Shown piece by piece: positions 31,127 to 40,148 of a stretch of DNA of 48,370 nt. The DNA lies in the NCBI GenBank assembly GCA_038253885.1, contig JBBSGP010000024.1:1-48370 (forward strand), in the 5' to 3' direction. Each line of letters starts with the position of its first letter. The stretch's first letter is position 1. The notes beneath the pieces are model-generated. The model was not told the origin of the DNA and did no database searches. It worked only from the letters and a program-made list of their open reading frames with translations. This stretch comes from JALZAQ01 sp038253885. Its GTDB lineage: Bacteria; Gemmatimonadota; Gemmatimonadetes; Gemmatimonadales; Gemmatimonadaceae. A program made the translations under genes and the position numbers.

Positions 31127-33139
31127 TCAGGAGGTGGCGGCCATCTCGGCGGGAGCGGGTACGAGTGACCGCGCGCGCGCTTCCTCGGCGAGTCGCGCCA
31201 CCAGCTCGTCCACCGGCATGCTATCCTGCTTCCTGCCAGCACCGCGGGTGCGAAGGGCCACGCTTCCCTGCTCGGCCTCGCGCTTCCCGACGACGGCCAT
31301 GTACGGAACCTTGAGCATCTCGGCGTCCCGGATGCGGTAGTTCAGAGTCTCGTTCCGATCGTCCAGCATCACCCGCAGCCCCGCGGCCCGAAGACGCTCG
31401 GCCACGACCGCCGCTGCCTGCCTCGAATCGTCCGTGATCGGGACGACGCGGACCTGCTCCGGCGCCAGCCACAGCGGGAACGCGCCCGCGTAATGCTCGA
31501 TGAGGCCTCCGACGAAGCGCTCCATCGATCCGACGAGGACGCGGTGCAGCATCACGGGGCGGTGGGGCGCGTTGTCCGGCCCGATGTACTCCAGTCCGAA
31601 TCTCTCCGGGAGGTTGAAGTCCAGCTGGACGGTCGGCCCCTGCCACTTTCTGCCGATCGCGTCGATGAGCTTGAAGTCGAGCTTGGGGCCATAGAACGCT
31701 CCCCCACCCTCGTCTACCGCGAACGGCTCGCCGCGAGCGGACAGCACGTCGGCCAGGGTACGCTCGGCGTGCCGCCACGTCGATTCGTCACCAAGCGCAT
31801 TCTCGGGACGCGTCGCCAGCTCGACCGTGTAAGGGTAGCCGAAAACGGCGAGCATCTCCTGCACCAGCTCGAGCAGCCGCTCGATCTCGCCCGGCACCTG
31901 TTCCGGCGTGCAGAACACGTGCGCGTCATCCTGGGTGAATCCGCGAGTGCGGAGCATGCCGTGCAGCACGCCGCTCCGCTCGTAGCGATAGACCGTGCCG
32001 TACTCGGCGTATCGCAGCGGGAGGTCGCGATAGGATCGGGTGTGTGCCTGGTAGATGCAGATGTGCCCGGGACAGTTCATCGGCTTGGGGCGGTATGCCG
32101 CCCCGTCGATATCCATGGGCGCGAACATCCCGTCCTTGAAGTTGACAAGATGGCCGGAGATCTCGAACAGCTTCTCGCTGACGATGTGCGGCGTGTACAC
32201 GAGATCGTAGCCATGCCGCTGGATCAGGTCGCGCTCGAAGCTCTCGATCTCGGTGCGGATGACGGCTCCGCGCGGGTGCCAGAGAATGAGGCCCGGTCCG
32301 ACGCGCTGGTCGGTGGAGTACAGGTCGAGCTGATGCCCGAGCGTGCGATGGTCGCGCCGCTTCGCCTCGTCGAGTCGCAGCAGATGCGCATCCAGATCCT
32401 CCCTGCGCAGCCACGCCGTCCCGTAGATCCGCTGCAGCATCTGCCGGCGCTCATTACCCCGCCAGTACGCGCCAGCCGTGTGGAGGAGCTTGAAGTGCTT
32501 GAGAAATGATGTGTCGGGCACGTGTGGGCCGCGACAGAGGTCCACGAACGGGCCGTCGGTGTAGATCGAGATGATTTCGTCCTCACCGAGCTCGGCCAAT
32601 CGTTCCAGCTTGAGCGGATCATCGCGGAACCGCTTCTCCGCCTCGATGCGGCTCACTTCCTCGCGAACGAACGGGAAGCGTTCGGCCACCACCTTCCGCA
32701 TCTCTGATTCGAAAGCGGTAAGGTCTTCCGGCGTGAATGGCTCGGCCACCTCGAAATCGTAGTAGAAGCCATCCTCGATCGACGGTCCGAAGCCGATCTT
32801 GGCATCCGGCCGGAGGCGGCGCACGGCCGTTGCGAGCGCGTGCGCCGAGCTGTGGCGAACGACGTCGTGCGCCGCCTGCCAGTCCGACCGGGCGCGTTGA
32901 TCCCGGGGGTCAGCGAGCGTCTTCGGCTCCCGGTCGGTGATGACGCGAAACTCGCCGGAATCTCGAAGTGGGGTCACCAGATCCTGGAGGCGGCCGTTCA
33001 CGGTCACGGCGATCGCGGCGCGGGCCAGTCCGGCGCCGATCGACGCCACCACCTCCCGAGGCAGGGTACCCCGGGCCACGGTGCGCGTCGCGCCGTCGGG
33101 CAGGGTGAGCGTGAGATCCTGTCGCGGAGAGTCGATCAT
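31127..33139 (-). CDS. thrS: Threonyl-tRNA synthetase
   Basis: A class II aminoacyl-tRNA synthetase of 670 residues. Domains in order: TGS (about 8-70), the editing domain with HxxxH (H96, H100) and a downstream CRGPHVP, the catalytic core with motif 2 RYERSGVLHGMLRTRGFTQDD and zinc ligand region KPMNCPGH, then the anticodon-binding domain (about 555-650). ATG 33139 starts the TGS domain. It is the first gene of the long minus-strand run and diverges from the BON gene. I see no T-box leader. Confidence 0.98.
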   Translation of the reverse strand: MIDSPRQDLTLTLPDGATRTVARGTLPREVVASIGAGLARAAIAVTVNGRLQDLVTPLRDSGEFRVITDREPKTLADPRDQRARSDWQAAHDVVRHSSAHALATAVRRLRPDAKIGFGPSIEDGFYYDFEVAEPFTPEDLTAFESEMRKVVAERFPFVREEVSRIEAEKRFRDDPLKLERLAELGEDEIISIYTDGPFVDLCRGPHVPDTSFLKHFKLLHTAGAYWRGNERRQMLQRIYGTAWLRREDLDAHLLRLDEAKRRDHRTLGHQLDLYSTDQRVGPGLILWHPRGAVIRTEIESFERDLIQRHGYDLVYTPHIVSEKLFEISGHLVNFKDGMFAPMDIDGAAYRPKPMNCPGHICIYQAHTRSYRDLPLRYAEYGTVYRYERSGVLHGMLRTRGFTQDDAHVFCTPEQVPGEIERLLELVQEMLAVFGYPYTVELATRPENALGDESTWRHAERTLADVLSARGEPFAVDEGGGAFYGPKLDFKLIDAIGRKWQGPTVQLDFNLPERFGLEYIGPDNAPHRPVMLHRVLVGSMERFVGGLIEHYAGAFPLWLAPEQVRVVPITDDSRQAAAVVAERLRAAGLRVMLDDRNETLNYRIRDAEMLKVPYMAVVGKREAEQGSVALRTRGAGRKQDSMPVDELVARLAEEARARSLVPAPAEMAATS

Positions 33140-33206
33140 GAACCATTCTGGAGGGCGGCGAGTTGCGTCTGCATGACCATCGGAGGTGGCCTTTTTCTTG
33201 CACCCC

Positions 33207-33234
33207 TTGCAGCGTCTTCCTCGCGTGCTAAGCT
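33207..33234 (+). promoter_or_regulatory. Promoter of the BON-domain gene
   Basis: TTGCAG (33207-33212) and TAAGCT (33229-33234) are 16 bp apart, with a second possible -35 (TTGCAC, 33198-33203) nearby. The predicted leader is about 37 nt. It lies in the gap divergent from thrS. Confidence 0.5.
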
Positions 33235-33277
33235 AGGGAAGTTACCGTCCCATCATCACCTCCGCCACAGGTCAAGC

Positions 33278-34084
33278 ATGCCACCTTTCCGGTACAGGGA
33301 GGAGGAATCCTCCGTCGGCGGGATCGCCGCCGGCGTCGCCCTCGGCGCCCTCGCGGGCTTCGCGGTGGGCGTCGTCGTCGCCCAGCGAGTGGGCGGCATC
33401 TCCGCGATCACCTCCGGCCTCACCGCGCGGCTGCGCGACCGCTTTGGCGGGAACGAGAGCGACCTGGATGAGGACGCGATCGAGGACGATGAGATCGATG
33501 GGGATGGGAGTGACGACCCCCTCGAAGAGCAGGTGCTGGCGGCCTACCGGGACGATCCCATTCTGAGCGAGCGGGCTGTCGACATCGGGGCCATCGGCGA
33601 TGGAATCGTCGAGCTGGCCGGCTGGGTGAACACCGAGGAGGAGGCCGAGCACGCGATCGCCGTCGCCCGGGCCGTCGAGGGAGTGGAGACGGTCGTCAAT
33701 CGGCTCGCGATCGGCGAGGAAGAGGAGTTGTTCGAGGAAAACGTGCGACGGGTAGAGCGAGGAGACGACGCGCTCACCGAAGCGCAGTGGGAGGGCCAGC
33801 GAGTGGGCACCGGCCGGCGACGCCAGGGCACTTCCAGCGAGTTCGATCGCCATGTGGATCCGAGGACGACACTCGAAGAGAGGTGGCTTCGCGAGGACAA
33901 GGCGATGAAGGAGTCGGCCGAGGAGTCAGCGGAGCCGCCCGGCCGCCGTGCACGGGGAAAGAAGGCGCAGCGCGCGGGACGCACCGATGGGAGCCCGGTC
34001 TCGCCAGGTGGTGTGCCGAAAGCGGACCACGTGGTGGATCCAGGCAGCGTGCCGGACAGAGAGCAGGAGCCGAGAGCCGACTGA
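33278..34084 (+). CDS. BON-domain protein with N-terminal membrane segment
   Basis: A 268-residue protein. Residues 13-40 form a glycine/alanine-rich hydrophobic segment (GIAAGVALGALAGFAVGVVV) like those of YtxH-type anchors. An acidic linker follows (DLDEDAIEDDEIDGDGSDD, about 62-80), then one BON domain at about 83-150 (VLAAYRDDPILSERAVDIGA, IVELAGWVNTEEEAEHAI, VEGVETVVNRL). The last hundred residues are charged and probably disordered. BON domains are linked to membrane or envelope attachment and osmotic stress. ATG 33278 starts the hydrophobic segment; the ribosome binding site is weak. A terminator follows the gene. Confidence 0.8.
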   Translation: MPPFRYREEESSVGGIAAGVALGALAGFAVGVVVAQRVGGISAITSGLTARLRDRFGGNESDLDEDAIEDDEIDGDGSDDPLEEQVLAAYRDDPILSERAVDIGAIGDGIVELAGWVNTEEEAEHAIAVARAVEGVETVVNRLAIGEEEELFEENVRRVERGDDALTEAQWEGQRVGTGRRRQGTSSEFDRHVDPRTTLEERWLREDKAMKESAEESAEPPGRRARGKKAQRAGRTDGSPVSPGGVPKADHVVDPGSVPDREQEPRAD

Positions 34085-34138
34085 TCGTTCGCCACCAGGC
34101 CGCACAGGCGTCGCGCTCCATTCGCGATCGATGAACCG

Positions 34139-34168
34139 GAGAGCCCTGCATGTTCGCAGGGCTCTTTC
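34139..34168 (+). terminator. Rho-independent terminator after the BON gene
   Basis: GAGCCCTGC (34141-34149) and GCAGGGCTC (34156-34164) form a 9 bp stem, extendable by an A-T pair, around a 6 nt loop, followed by TTTCGTGTT. Confidence 0.75.
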
Positions 34169-34213
34169 GTGTTGCGTGCAGCGTCCGCACCTGCCCCGCA
34201 CGTTCAGCATCCC

Positions 34214-34228
34214 TTAACTTTGGAGATG
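34214..34228 (+). promoter_or_regulatory. Possible -10 box directly before valS (leaderless start)
   Basis: TTAACTT at 34214-34220 ends 5 nt before ATG 34226, so a transcript from it would start at or beside the start codon. The only purine-rich sequence, GGAG, touches the ATG and is too close for normal use. The -35 region is poor. Confidence 0.35.
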
Positions 34229-36991
34229 CCCTCCGAGCTCTCTCCCACGTTCGATCCGGCGGCCATCGAGCGAGATGTGTACGCGCGCTGGGTCGAAGCC
34301 GGCATCTTCCACGCGGAAGCGGACAGCTCGAACCGGTTGGGCGGCAGCCGCACCCCGTTCACGATCGTGATTCCGCCCCCGAATGTGACGGCGGTGCTGC
34401 ACATGGGGCACGGGCTCAACAGCACCGTTCAGGACGTGATCGTCCGCTGGCGTCGCATGTCGGGAGATGAGGCGCTGTGGGTGCCCGGAACCGACCACGC
34501 GGGTATCGCGACCCAGAACGTCATCGAGCGACAGCTCGCGGACGAGGGACGAAACCGGGCCGATCTCGGACGGGCCGCATTCGTGGAGCGCACGCGCTCC
34601 TTCGTGAACGAGACCGGCGGCGTCATTCTCGAGCAGCTCCGAGCCATCGGCTGCTCCTGCGACTGGACGCGCACGGCATACACGTTTTCACCCGAGCTGT
34701 CCCGCGGCGTCCGCGAAGCGTTCGTGCGTCTCCACGAGGCGGGACTGATCTACCGGGGACACCGCGTCATCCACTGGTGCCTGCGCTGTCTGACGTCCCT
34801 GAGCGACGAGGAAGCGGAGCACGCGGAGGAGACGGGCACTCTCTACCACATCCGTTATCCGCTCGCCGACCAGTCCGATCGAAGCGTCGTCGTGGCCACG
34901 ACGCGGCCCGAGACGATGTTGGGCGATGTCGCGGTGGCGGTGCACCCGGACGACGAGAGGTACAGTGCGGTGGTGGGCCACGACCTGCTGCTTCCGATCG
35001 CCAATGTGCGCATCCCGGTGATCGCGGACGAGTACGTGGACCGCGAGTTCGGCACCGGTGCGGTGAAGATCACGCCGGCACACGATCCCAACGATTTCGA
35101 GCTGGGACTGCGTCACGCCCTTCCCATGCCGGTGATCATGGCGCCGGATGGCACGATGTCCGAGGGCGACGACGCCTCCGGCCGCGTGCCACCCGAGCTG
35201 CGCGGTCTCGACCGGCTGATCGCACGCCAGCGGATCGTGGATCGGCTGCGAGAGCGCGGTGCGCTCGCCCGGAGCGAGTCGCATCAGCACGGCGTTCGGC
35301 ATTGCTACCGCTGCGACACCGTGGTGGAGCCGCGCCTGTCCGACCAGTGGTTCGTCCGGATGAAGCCACTCGCCGAGCCGGCGCTGGCTGGCGTGCGCAA
35401 TGGTCGCGTGCGCATCCTGCCGGAGCGTTGGGAGGCGGTCTACATTAACTGGCTCGAGGGGATCCGCGATTGGAACATCTCGCGCCAGCTCTGGTGGGGA
35501 CATCGCATTCCGGTCTGGTACTGTGGTGCGTGCGGAGATGCCCCCATCGTGAGTCGAACCGACATCGCAGAATGCCCCGAATGTGGCGGACCGGTCCGGC
35601 AGGACGACGATGTGCTGGACACCTGGTTCTCGTCTTGGCTGTGGCCGATCTCGACTCTCGGATGGCCCGATGAAGCGGCCACCGATCTGCGCGCCTTCTA
35701 CCCCACCGATGTGCTCGTCACTGCACCCGAGATCCTCTTCTTCTGGGTTTCGCGCATGATCATGGCGGGATACTTCTTCATGGGCGACGCGCCTTTCCAC
35801 ACGGTGTACCTGCACGGCACCGTCCGCGACATGGAGCACGTGAAGATGTCCAAGTCGCTCGGTAACGGCATCGATCCGCTGGATGTCGTGGCACTCTACG
35901 GAGCCGATGCTCTGCGCTACACCGTGATCGCCGGCCTCGGAATGGGCACCGACGTCATGCTCGACCCGGGAAATCTCGAGCAGTCATTCGGGCCGGGCCG
36001 GAACTTCGCGACCAAGCTCTGGAACATGGGACGCTTCCTCCTCTCGAACGTCGGGGATGCCGAGGTTCCGCTTCTCGCCGACCTCGACCAGGCGAAACTC
36101 ACTCGCGCCGACGAATGGATCCTGAACCGCCTCGACTCGGCGATCCACCGCTGCGATGCCGCGCTCGGACCGTCCCATCCGGCGGCAGGGACGTGGAGTG
36201 ATGCGGAGCTCCGGGTGGGACTTCGGCTCATGGAATTCACCGAGGAAGCGCGCCGCTTCACCTGGGACGAGCTGGCCGCGTGGTATCTCGAGAGCACGAA
36301 GCCGCGGTTGTCCGCCGGGGGCGACGATGCCGGGGTCGCGCGGGCCGTGCTGGTCCACGTGTTCGACGCCGCGCTTCGGATGTTGCATCCCGTGGTCCCC
36401 TTCATCACGGAGACTCTCTGGCAGCGGCTTCCCGGCCGGCCGCCCGGGGCGGGGATGTTTCTGGCTCGTGCCGCGTGGCCACGACCGAGAGCGACCGGCG
36501 CGGCATCGGGGCACGCGCGCGCATCGGAATTCGAGCTCGTTCGCGAATCGGTGAGCGCGGTGCGTCAGATCAAGGCCGACTACGGCATTCCCCTCGGCAA
36601 ATCGGTGGACGCGGTGCTCGTCGCGCGCGATGGCGCCGCCCGCACGCTCGAGGAAGAGCGAGCCCTGATCGGTCATCTCGCCCGCGCCCAGGTTCGTACC
36701 GCGACCGAGGTTCCGTCGGGCGCCGCGGCGCACGCCGTCCTCACTGACGGCTCGGAGGTGATCGTACCGCTCGCCGGGACGATCGACGTCGAGAAGGAGT
36801 GTCACAAGCTGCGCACCGAGCTGGCGCAGCTCGAGACGCAGCTCGCCGCACTCCGACAGCGGCTGGACAATCATGGCTTCGTGTCGCGAGCACCCGCCCA
36901 CGTCGTCGAGGCCGAACGGGCGAAATCAACCGAGTGGGGGGCGCGCCGCGACCAGCTCGCCGGCAAGGTGCGTGCGCTGTGCGGAAGCTGA
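34226..36991 (+). CDS. valS: Valyl-tRNA synthetase
   Basis: A class I synthetase of 921 residues. HMGH (59-62, the HIGH motif) follows PPPNVTAV. The CP1 editing domain (about 190-350) has TTRPETMLGDVAVAVHPDD and GTGAVKITPAHDPNDFE. KMSKSLGNGIDPLDV lies at about 540, followed by the anticodon-binding domain and a C-terminal coiled-coil arm (about 845-921). ATG 34226 is the family start. The stop region overlaps the next gene by 13 nt. Confidence 0.98.
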   Translation: MPSELSPTFDPAAIERDVYARWVEAGIFHAEADSSNRLGGSRTPFTIVIPPPNVTAVLHMGHGLNSTVQDVIVRWRRMSGDEALWVPGTDHAGIATQNVIERQLADEGRNRADLGRAAFVERTRSFVNETGGVILEQLRAIGCSCDWTRTAYTFSPELSRGVREAFVRLHEAGLIYRGHRVIHWCLRCLTSLSDEEAEHAEETGTLYHIRYPLADQSDRSVVVATTRPETMLGDVAVAVHPDDERYSAVVGHDLLLPIANVRIPVIADEYVDREFGTGAVKITPAHDPNDFELGLRHALPMPVIMAPDGTMSEGDDASGRVPPELRGLDRLIARQRIVDRLRERGALARSESHQHGVRHCYRCDTVVEPRLSDQWFVRMKPLAEPALAGVRNGRVRILPERWEAVYINWLEGIRDWNISRQLWWGHRIPVWYCGACGDAPIVSRTDIAECPECGGPVRQDDDVLDTWFSSWLWPISTLGWPDEAATDLRAFYPTDVLVTAPEILFFWVSRMIMAGYFFMGDAPFHTVYLHGTVRDMEHVKMSKSLGNGIDPLDVVALYGADALRYTVIAGLGMGTDVMLDPGNLEQSFGPGRNFATKLWNMGRFLLSNVGDAEVPLLADLDQAKLTRADEWILNRLDSAIHRCDAALGPSHPAAGTWSDAELRVGLRLMEFTEEARRFTWDELAAWYLESTKPRLSAGGDDAGVARAVLVHVFDAALRMLHPVVPFITETLWQRLPGRPPGAGMFLARAAWPRPRATGAASGHARASEFELVRESVSAVRQIKADYGIPLGKSVDAVLVARDGAARTLEEERALIGHLARAQVRTATEVPSGAAAHAVLTDGSEVIVPLAGTIDVEKECHKLRTELAQLETQLAALRQRLDNHGFVSRAPAHVVEAERAKSTEWGARRDQLAGKVRALCGS

Positions 36992-38181
36992 TCGCGGGTG
37001 CGCTGTCGCTCGCCTCGATCGCGTGCGCGTCGCAGGGCTTCCCGCCCGGTGGCCCGGAGGACAAGGCGCCCCCCAAGCTGGTTGGCGTGTCGCCCGAGAG
37101 CGGCGCGGTGTCGGTACATCCGCGCGAGGTGCGGCTACGCTTCGATGAGGTGGTGAGCGAGCGGCCGTCCGGCGCCCCGGAGCTGGCGCAGCTCGTTCTC
37201 ATCTCGCCGCGCGACGGCGCTCCCCGAGTGGATTGGCACCGTAGCGTGCTCACCGTTCGCCCGCGTCGCGACTTTCGTCCCAACACGGTTTATACGATCA
37301 CGCTGCTTCCCGGCCTGTCCGACCTGCGCGGTAACGTCCGGCGCGAGCGGACACGGATCATCTTCTCGACCGGCCCGACCATCCCGGCGACGCATCTCTT
37401 CGGGTCGATCTTTGATTGGGTGGCGGGAAAGCCAGCGGGCAACGCCCTCATCGAGGCGGTGTCGCATCCCGACAGCACGGTGTACCTGGGCCTGGTGGAC
37501 TCGCTCGGTCGCTTCGATGTGCCAGCCATCCCCGCAGGCAGCTACACGGTGCGCGGATACGTGGACGCGAACAACAATCGCGCCCTCGACCCGCGAGAGA
37601 TCTACGACTCCGTCTCGGTCACGCTCCGTGACACGGCGAGCTTCGAGCTGTACGCCTTCGTGCACGACACGATCGGTCCGCGCCTGTCCGGGGTCGAGAT
37701 TCGCGACTCGCTGACTCTTCGCGTGACCTTTGATCGCGCGCTCGACCCCGGTCAGCATCTCGACACGACACTCTTCCGCCTTCGCGCCGCTGATTCGTCA
37801 GCGGTCCCGATCCGGGCCGCCGTCGACGCGCGAGCGGCCGACAAGGCGCGCGCCGATTCCGCGCAGCGGCGAGCCGACTCCGTGGCCGCGGCACGGAGAG
37901 ACAGCAGCGCCGTGCCGCTCCCTCGCCGGCGCATCAACAGCGATAGCGTTAATCGGCTGAACACGCCGGTGGCCTCGCGACCGATCCCGATCACCGACGT
38001 GCTTCTCGTTCTGGCGACACCATTGCGCGACGGCCAGAGCTATCGACTGCAGGCCCGCGACATCCGCGGCCTGCTGCACACGACCCGCACCAGCGAGAGG
38101 GTGTTGGCGGTTCCGAAGGCGGTGCCGCCACCACCGGCGAAACCTCCGACGCGCGACAGCGCGAGGACGCCACCGCGATGA
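36979..38181 (+). CDS. Ig-like domain lipoprotein (SbsA/Big_5 type)
   Basis: A 400-residue probable lipoprotein with signal peptide and C16 (LASIACAS). The mature start, QGFPPGGPEDKAPPKLVGVS, resembles Bacteroidetes lipoproteins with a GG-P-D-PP pattern. Residues about 30-130 form an SbsA-like Ig domain ending in NTVYTITLLPGLSDLRGN and IIFSTGP. A second beta domain (about 135-220) contains GRFDVPAIPAGSYTVRGYVD and DANNNRALDPRE. Later comes an Ala/Arg/Asp/Ser-rich stretch (about 280-315) and a proline-rich tail. GTG 36979 overlaps valS by 13 nt; it meets selA in an ATGA junction. Function unknown, probably an envelope structural protein. Confidence 0.8.
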   Translation: MRKLIAGALSLASIACASQGFPPGGPEDKAPPKLVGVSPESGAVSVHPREVRLRFDEVVSERPSGAPELAQLVLISPRDGAPRVDWHRSVLTVRPRRDFRPNTVYTITLLPGLSDLRGNVRRERTRIIFSTGPTIPATHLFGSIFDWVAGKPAGNALIEAVSHPDSTVYLGLVDSLGRFDVPAIPAGSYTVRGYVDANNNRALDPREIYDSVSVTLRDTASFELYAFVHDTIGPRLSGVEIRDSLTLRVTFDRALDPGQHLDTTLFRLRAADSSAVPIRAAVDARAADKARADSAQRRADSVAAARRDSSAVPLPRRRINSDSVNRLNTPVASRPIPITDVLLVLATPLRDGQSYRLQARDIRGLLHTTRTSERVLAVPKAVPPPPAKPPTRDSARTPPR

Positions 38182-39536
38182 CGGATGCGCGCCGCATGTT
38201 GCCCAGTGTGAGCGCACTGCTCGAGACCGAGGCCGTGCGTTCACTGCTCGACCGTGCCCCTCGCGCCCTCGTCACGGATGCGGTGAGGGCAGCCATCGCA
38301 TCCGCCCGGTCGGACCCCGGCACGGCGCCGGCCAGCCCGTCGGACTGGGCGGGAGCCGTCGCGGCGGCGCTCGAGCGCAGCGAGGAGCGTTCCCTCCGCT
38401 CGGTGATCAACGCCACGGGTGTCGTGCTTCACACCAACCTCGGCCGCGCGCCGCTCGCGGACGCGGCCATCGATGCCGTGCGCGCTGTGTGCGGTGGCTA
38501 CTCCAACCTGGAGTACGACCTCGCCGAAGGATCACGTGGAAGCCGCTACACCCATTGCGCGGCGCTGCTCCGCGAGCTCACTGGCGCCGAGGACGCGCTG
38601 GTCGTGAACAACGGAGCAGCTGCCCTGGTGCTGGCTCTCAACAGCCTCGCGGAGGGGCGTGACGCCATCGTCTCGCGCGGCGAGCTGGTGGAGATCGGGG
38701 GCAGTTTCCGGGTGCCCGACATCATGACCAAGAGTGGCGCCCGCCTGGTGGAGGTCGGGACGACCAATCGCACCCACGCCGATGATTACCGGCGCGCCCT
38801 CGCTCCCGATACCGGAGCGGTCGTCAAGGTTCACCGGAGCAACTTCTCGCTCGAAGGTTTCGTCGCCGAGGTGGACGTGCGGCGCCTGTCGCTGATCGCC
38901 GGTGAGCACGGCGTGCCGGTGATCCATGACCTCGGCAGCGGGCTCCTGCGCTCGCTGGAGGCATTCGGCCTGAGTGGCGAGCCGCTGCCGTCGGACTCGG
39001 TGCGGGATGGGGCGACGCTCGTCACGATGAGCGGGGACAAGCTGCTGGGCGGTCCGCAGGCGGGCATTCTGCTCGGGCGAGCGGATGCCATTGCGCGCGC
39101 GCGGCGAAACCCACTGACGCGCGCGCTGCGCGTCGACAAGATGACCTTGGCGGCGCTCGAGGCCACGCTCGCGCTGTACCGGGACACCGATCGTGCCCGT
39201 CGTGAGATCCCAACGCTCGCCATGCTGACGTGCCCTGTGGACACGCTTCGTTCCCGAGCCCATCGCCTCGCCGGCATTCTCGGCGAGCGAGGTGTCCCCG
39301 TCGACGTGATATCGAGCGAGGCGAGTGTGGGTGGCGGCGCATTTCCGTCCACGGTGCTGCCATCTGTCGCGCTCGCGCTTCCGGGTGAAGCGGTTCAGGT
39401 TGAGCGCCGTCTTCGGGCCGCCAGGCTCGGTGTGATCGGTCGGATATCGGGGGGCCGGCTGCTCCTCGACCTGCGGTCGGTGATGGAACGCGATGACGAC
39501 CCGCTGGCAGACGCGGTGTCGAGCGCACTCGCGTGA
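38178..39536 (+). CDS. selA: L-seryl-tRNA(Sec) selenium transferase
   Basis: A PLP enzyme that converts seryl-tRNA(Sec) to selenocysteinyl-tRNA(Sec) using selenophosphate. The 452 residues show the N-terminal tRNA-binding helices, RSVINATGVVLHTNLGRAPL (74-93), GSRGSRYTH (118-126), VVKVHRSNFSLEGF (215-228) and the PLP lysine K288 in MSGDKLLGGPQAG. Length and motifs are standard. selB, selC and selD are not in the window, and none of the genes here shows an in-frame TGA with a selenoprotein motif. It overlaps its neighbours by 4 nt on both sides. Confidence 0.95.
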   Translation: MTDARRMLPSVSALLETEAVRSLLDRAPRALVTDAVRAAIASARSDPGTAPASPSDWAGAVAAALERSEERSLRSVINATGVVLHTNLGRAPLADAAIDAVRAVCGGYSNLEYDLAEGSRGSRYTHCAALLRELTGAEDALVVNNGAAALVLALNSLAEGRDAIVSRGELVEIGGSFRVPDIMTKSGARLVEVGTTNRTHADDYRRALAPDTGAVVKVHRSNFSLEGFVAEVDVRRLSLIAGEHGVPVIHDLGSGLLRSLEAFGLSGEPLPSDSVRDGATLVTMSGDKLLGGPQAGILLGRADAIARARRNPLTRALRVDKMTLAALEATLALYRDTDRARREIPTLAMLTCPVDTLRSRAHRLAGILGERGVPVDVISSEASVGGGAFPSTVLPSVALALPGEAVQVERRLRAARLGVIGRISGGRLLLDLRSVMERDDDPLADAVSSALA

Positions 39537-40084
39537 GTCGCGATCGGCCGGCTGTCTTTCTCGATCGCGACGGCACAATCATCCTCGATCGCCAGTACAT
39601 CTCCAGCGTGGACCAGGTGGAGCTGATCGCGGGAGCGGCGGCGGCCATCTCTCAGCTGAACGCCGCCGACATCCCGGTAATCATCGTCTCCAACCAGTCC
39701 GGCATCGGCCGCGGCGTGTTCACGCGAGAGCAGTTCGACGAGGTACAGCAGCAGGTGGAGGACCTGCTCGAGATTCACGGCGCGGCGGTCGACGCCGTCT
39801 ACATCTGCCCTCACTCTCCCGACGATCAGCCGCCCTGCGCGTGCCGGAAGCCGGGCGCGCTGTTGTACGAGACGGCGAGGCGCGAGCACCATCTTGATCT
39901 GGCCCGATCGTCGTACATCGGCGACCGGTGGCGCGACATCCAGGCCGGGCTCGAGTTTGGCGGCCGCGGAGTGCTGGTGCCGGGACCCGCCACTCCTCCT
40001 GACGAGCTTGAAAGAGCGACCGGGCGTCACCTCGTCGCCCCCACTCTCGCGGCCGCGACCCTGCCTCTCCTTCCCCTCCGCTGA
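39533..40084 (+). CDS. gmhB: D-glycero-D-manno-heptose-1,7-bisphosphate 7-phosphatase
   Basis: A HAD-family phosphatase of 183 residues in heptose synthesis for LPS core or glycoproteins. The catalytic aspartates are D11 and D13 in FLDRDGT. It also has IIVSNQSGIGRGVFT, zinc-binding CPHSPDDQPPCACRKP and YIGDRWRDIQAG with the second acidic pair. A related histidinol-phosphatase role is possible because both share the zinc loop. GTG 39533 overlaps selA in a GTGA junction. No other heptose genes are nearby. Confidence 0.88.
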   Translation: MSRDRPAVFLDRDGTIILDRQYISSVDQVELIAGAAAAISQLNAADIPVIIVSNQSGIGRGVFTREQFDEVQQQVEDLLEIHGAAVDAVYICPHSPDDQPPCACRKPGALLYETARREHHLDLARSSYIGDRWRDIQAGLEFGGRGVLVPGPATPPDELERATGRHLVAPTLAAATLPLLPLR

Positions 40085-40111
40085 GCGACGCTGGCGCCAT
40101 CCGAATCACCC

Positions 40112-40140
40112 TTACTGAAGCAGCAGGGCGGCGATAACAT
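40112..40140 (+). promoter_or_regulatory. Promoter of purN, possibly leaderless
   Basis: TTACTG (40112-40117) and TAACAT (40135-40140) are 17 bp apart. The ATG of purN is only 9 nt beyond the -10 box, and no ribosome binding site is visible, so the transcript may start at or next to the start codon. Confidence 0.5.
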
Positions 40141-40148
40141 CCGGCCCC

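Noticed and set aside
33140..33277. T-box leader for thrS
   Set aside because: The gap is short and divergent, and no T-box sequence or terminator pair is visible.
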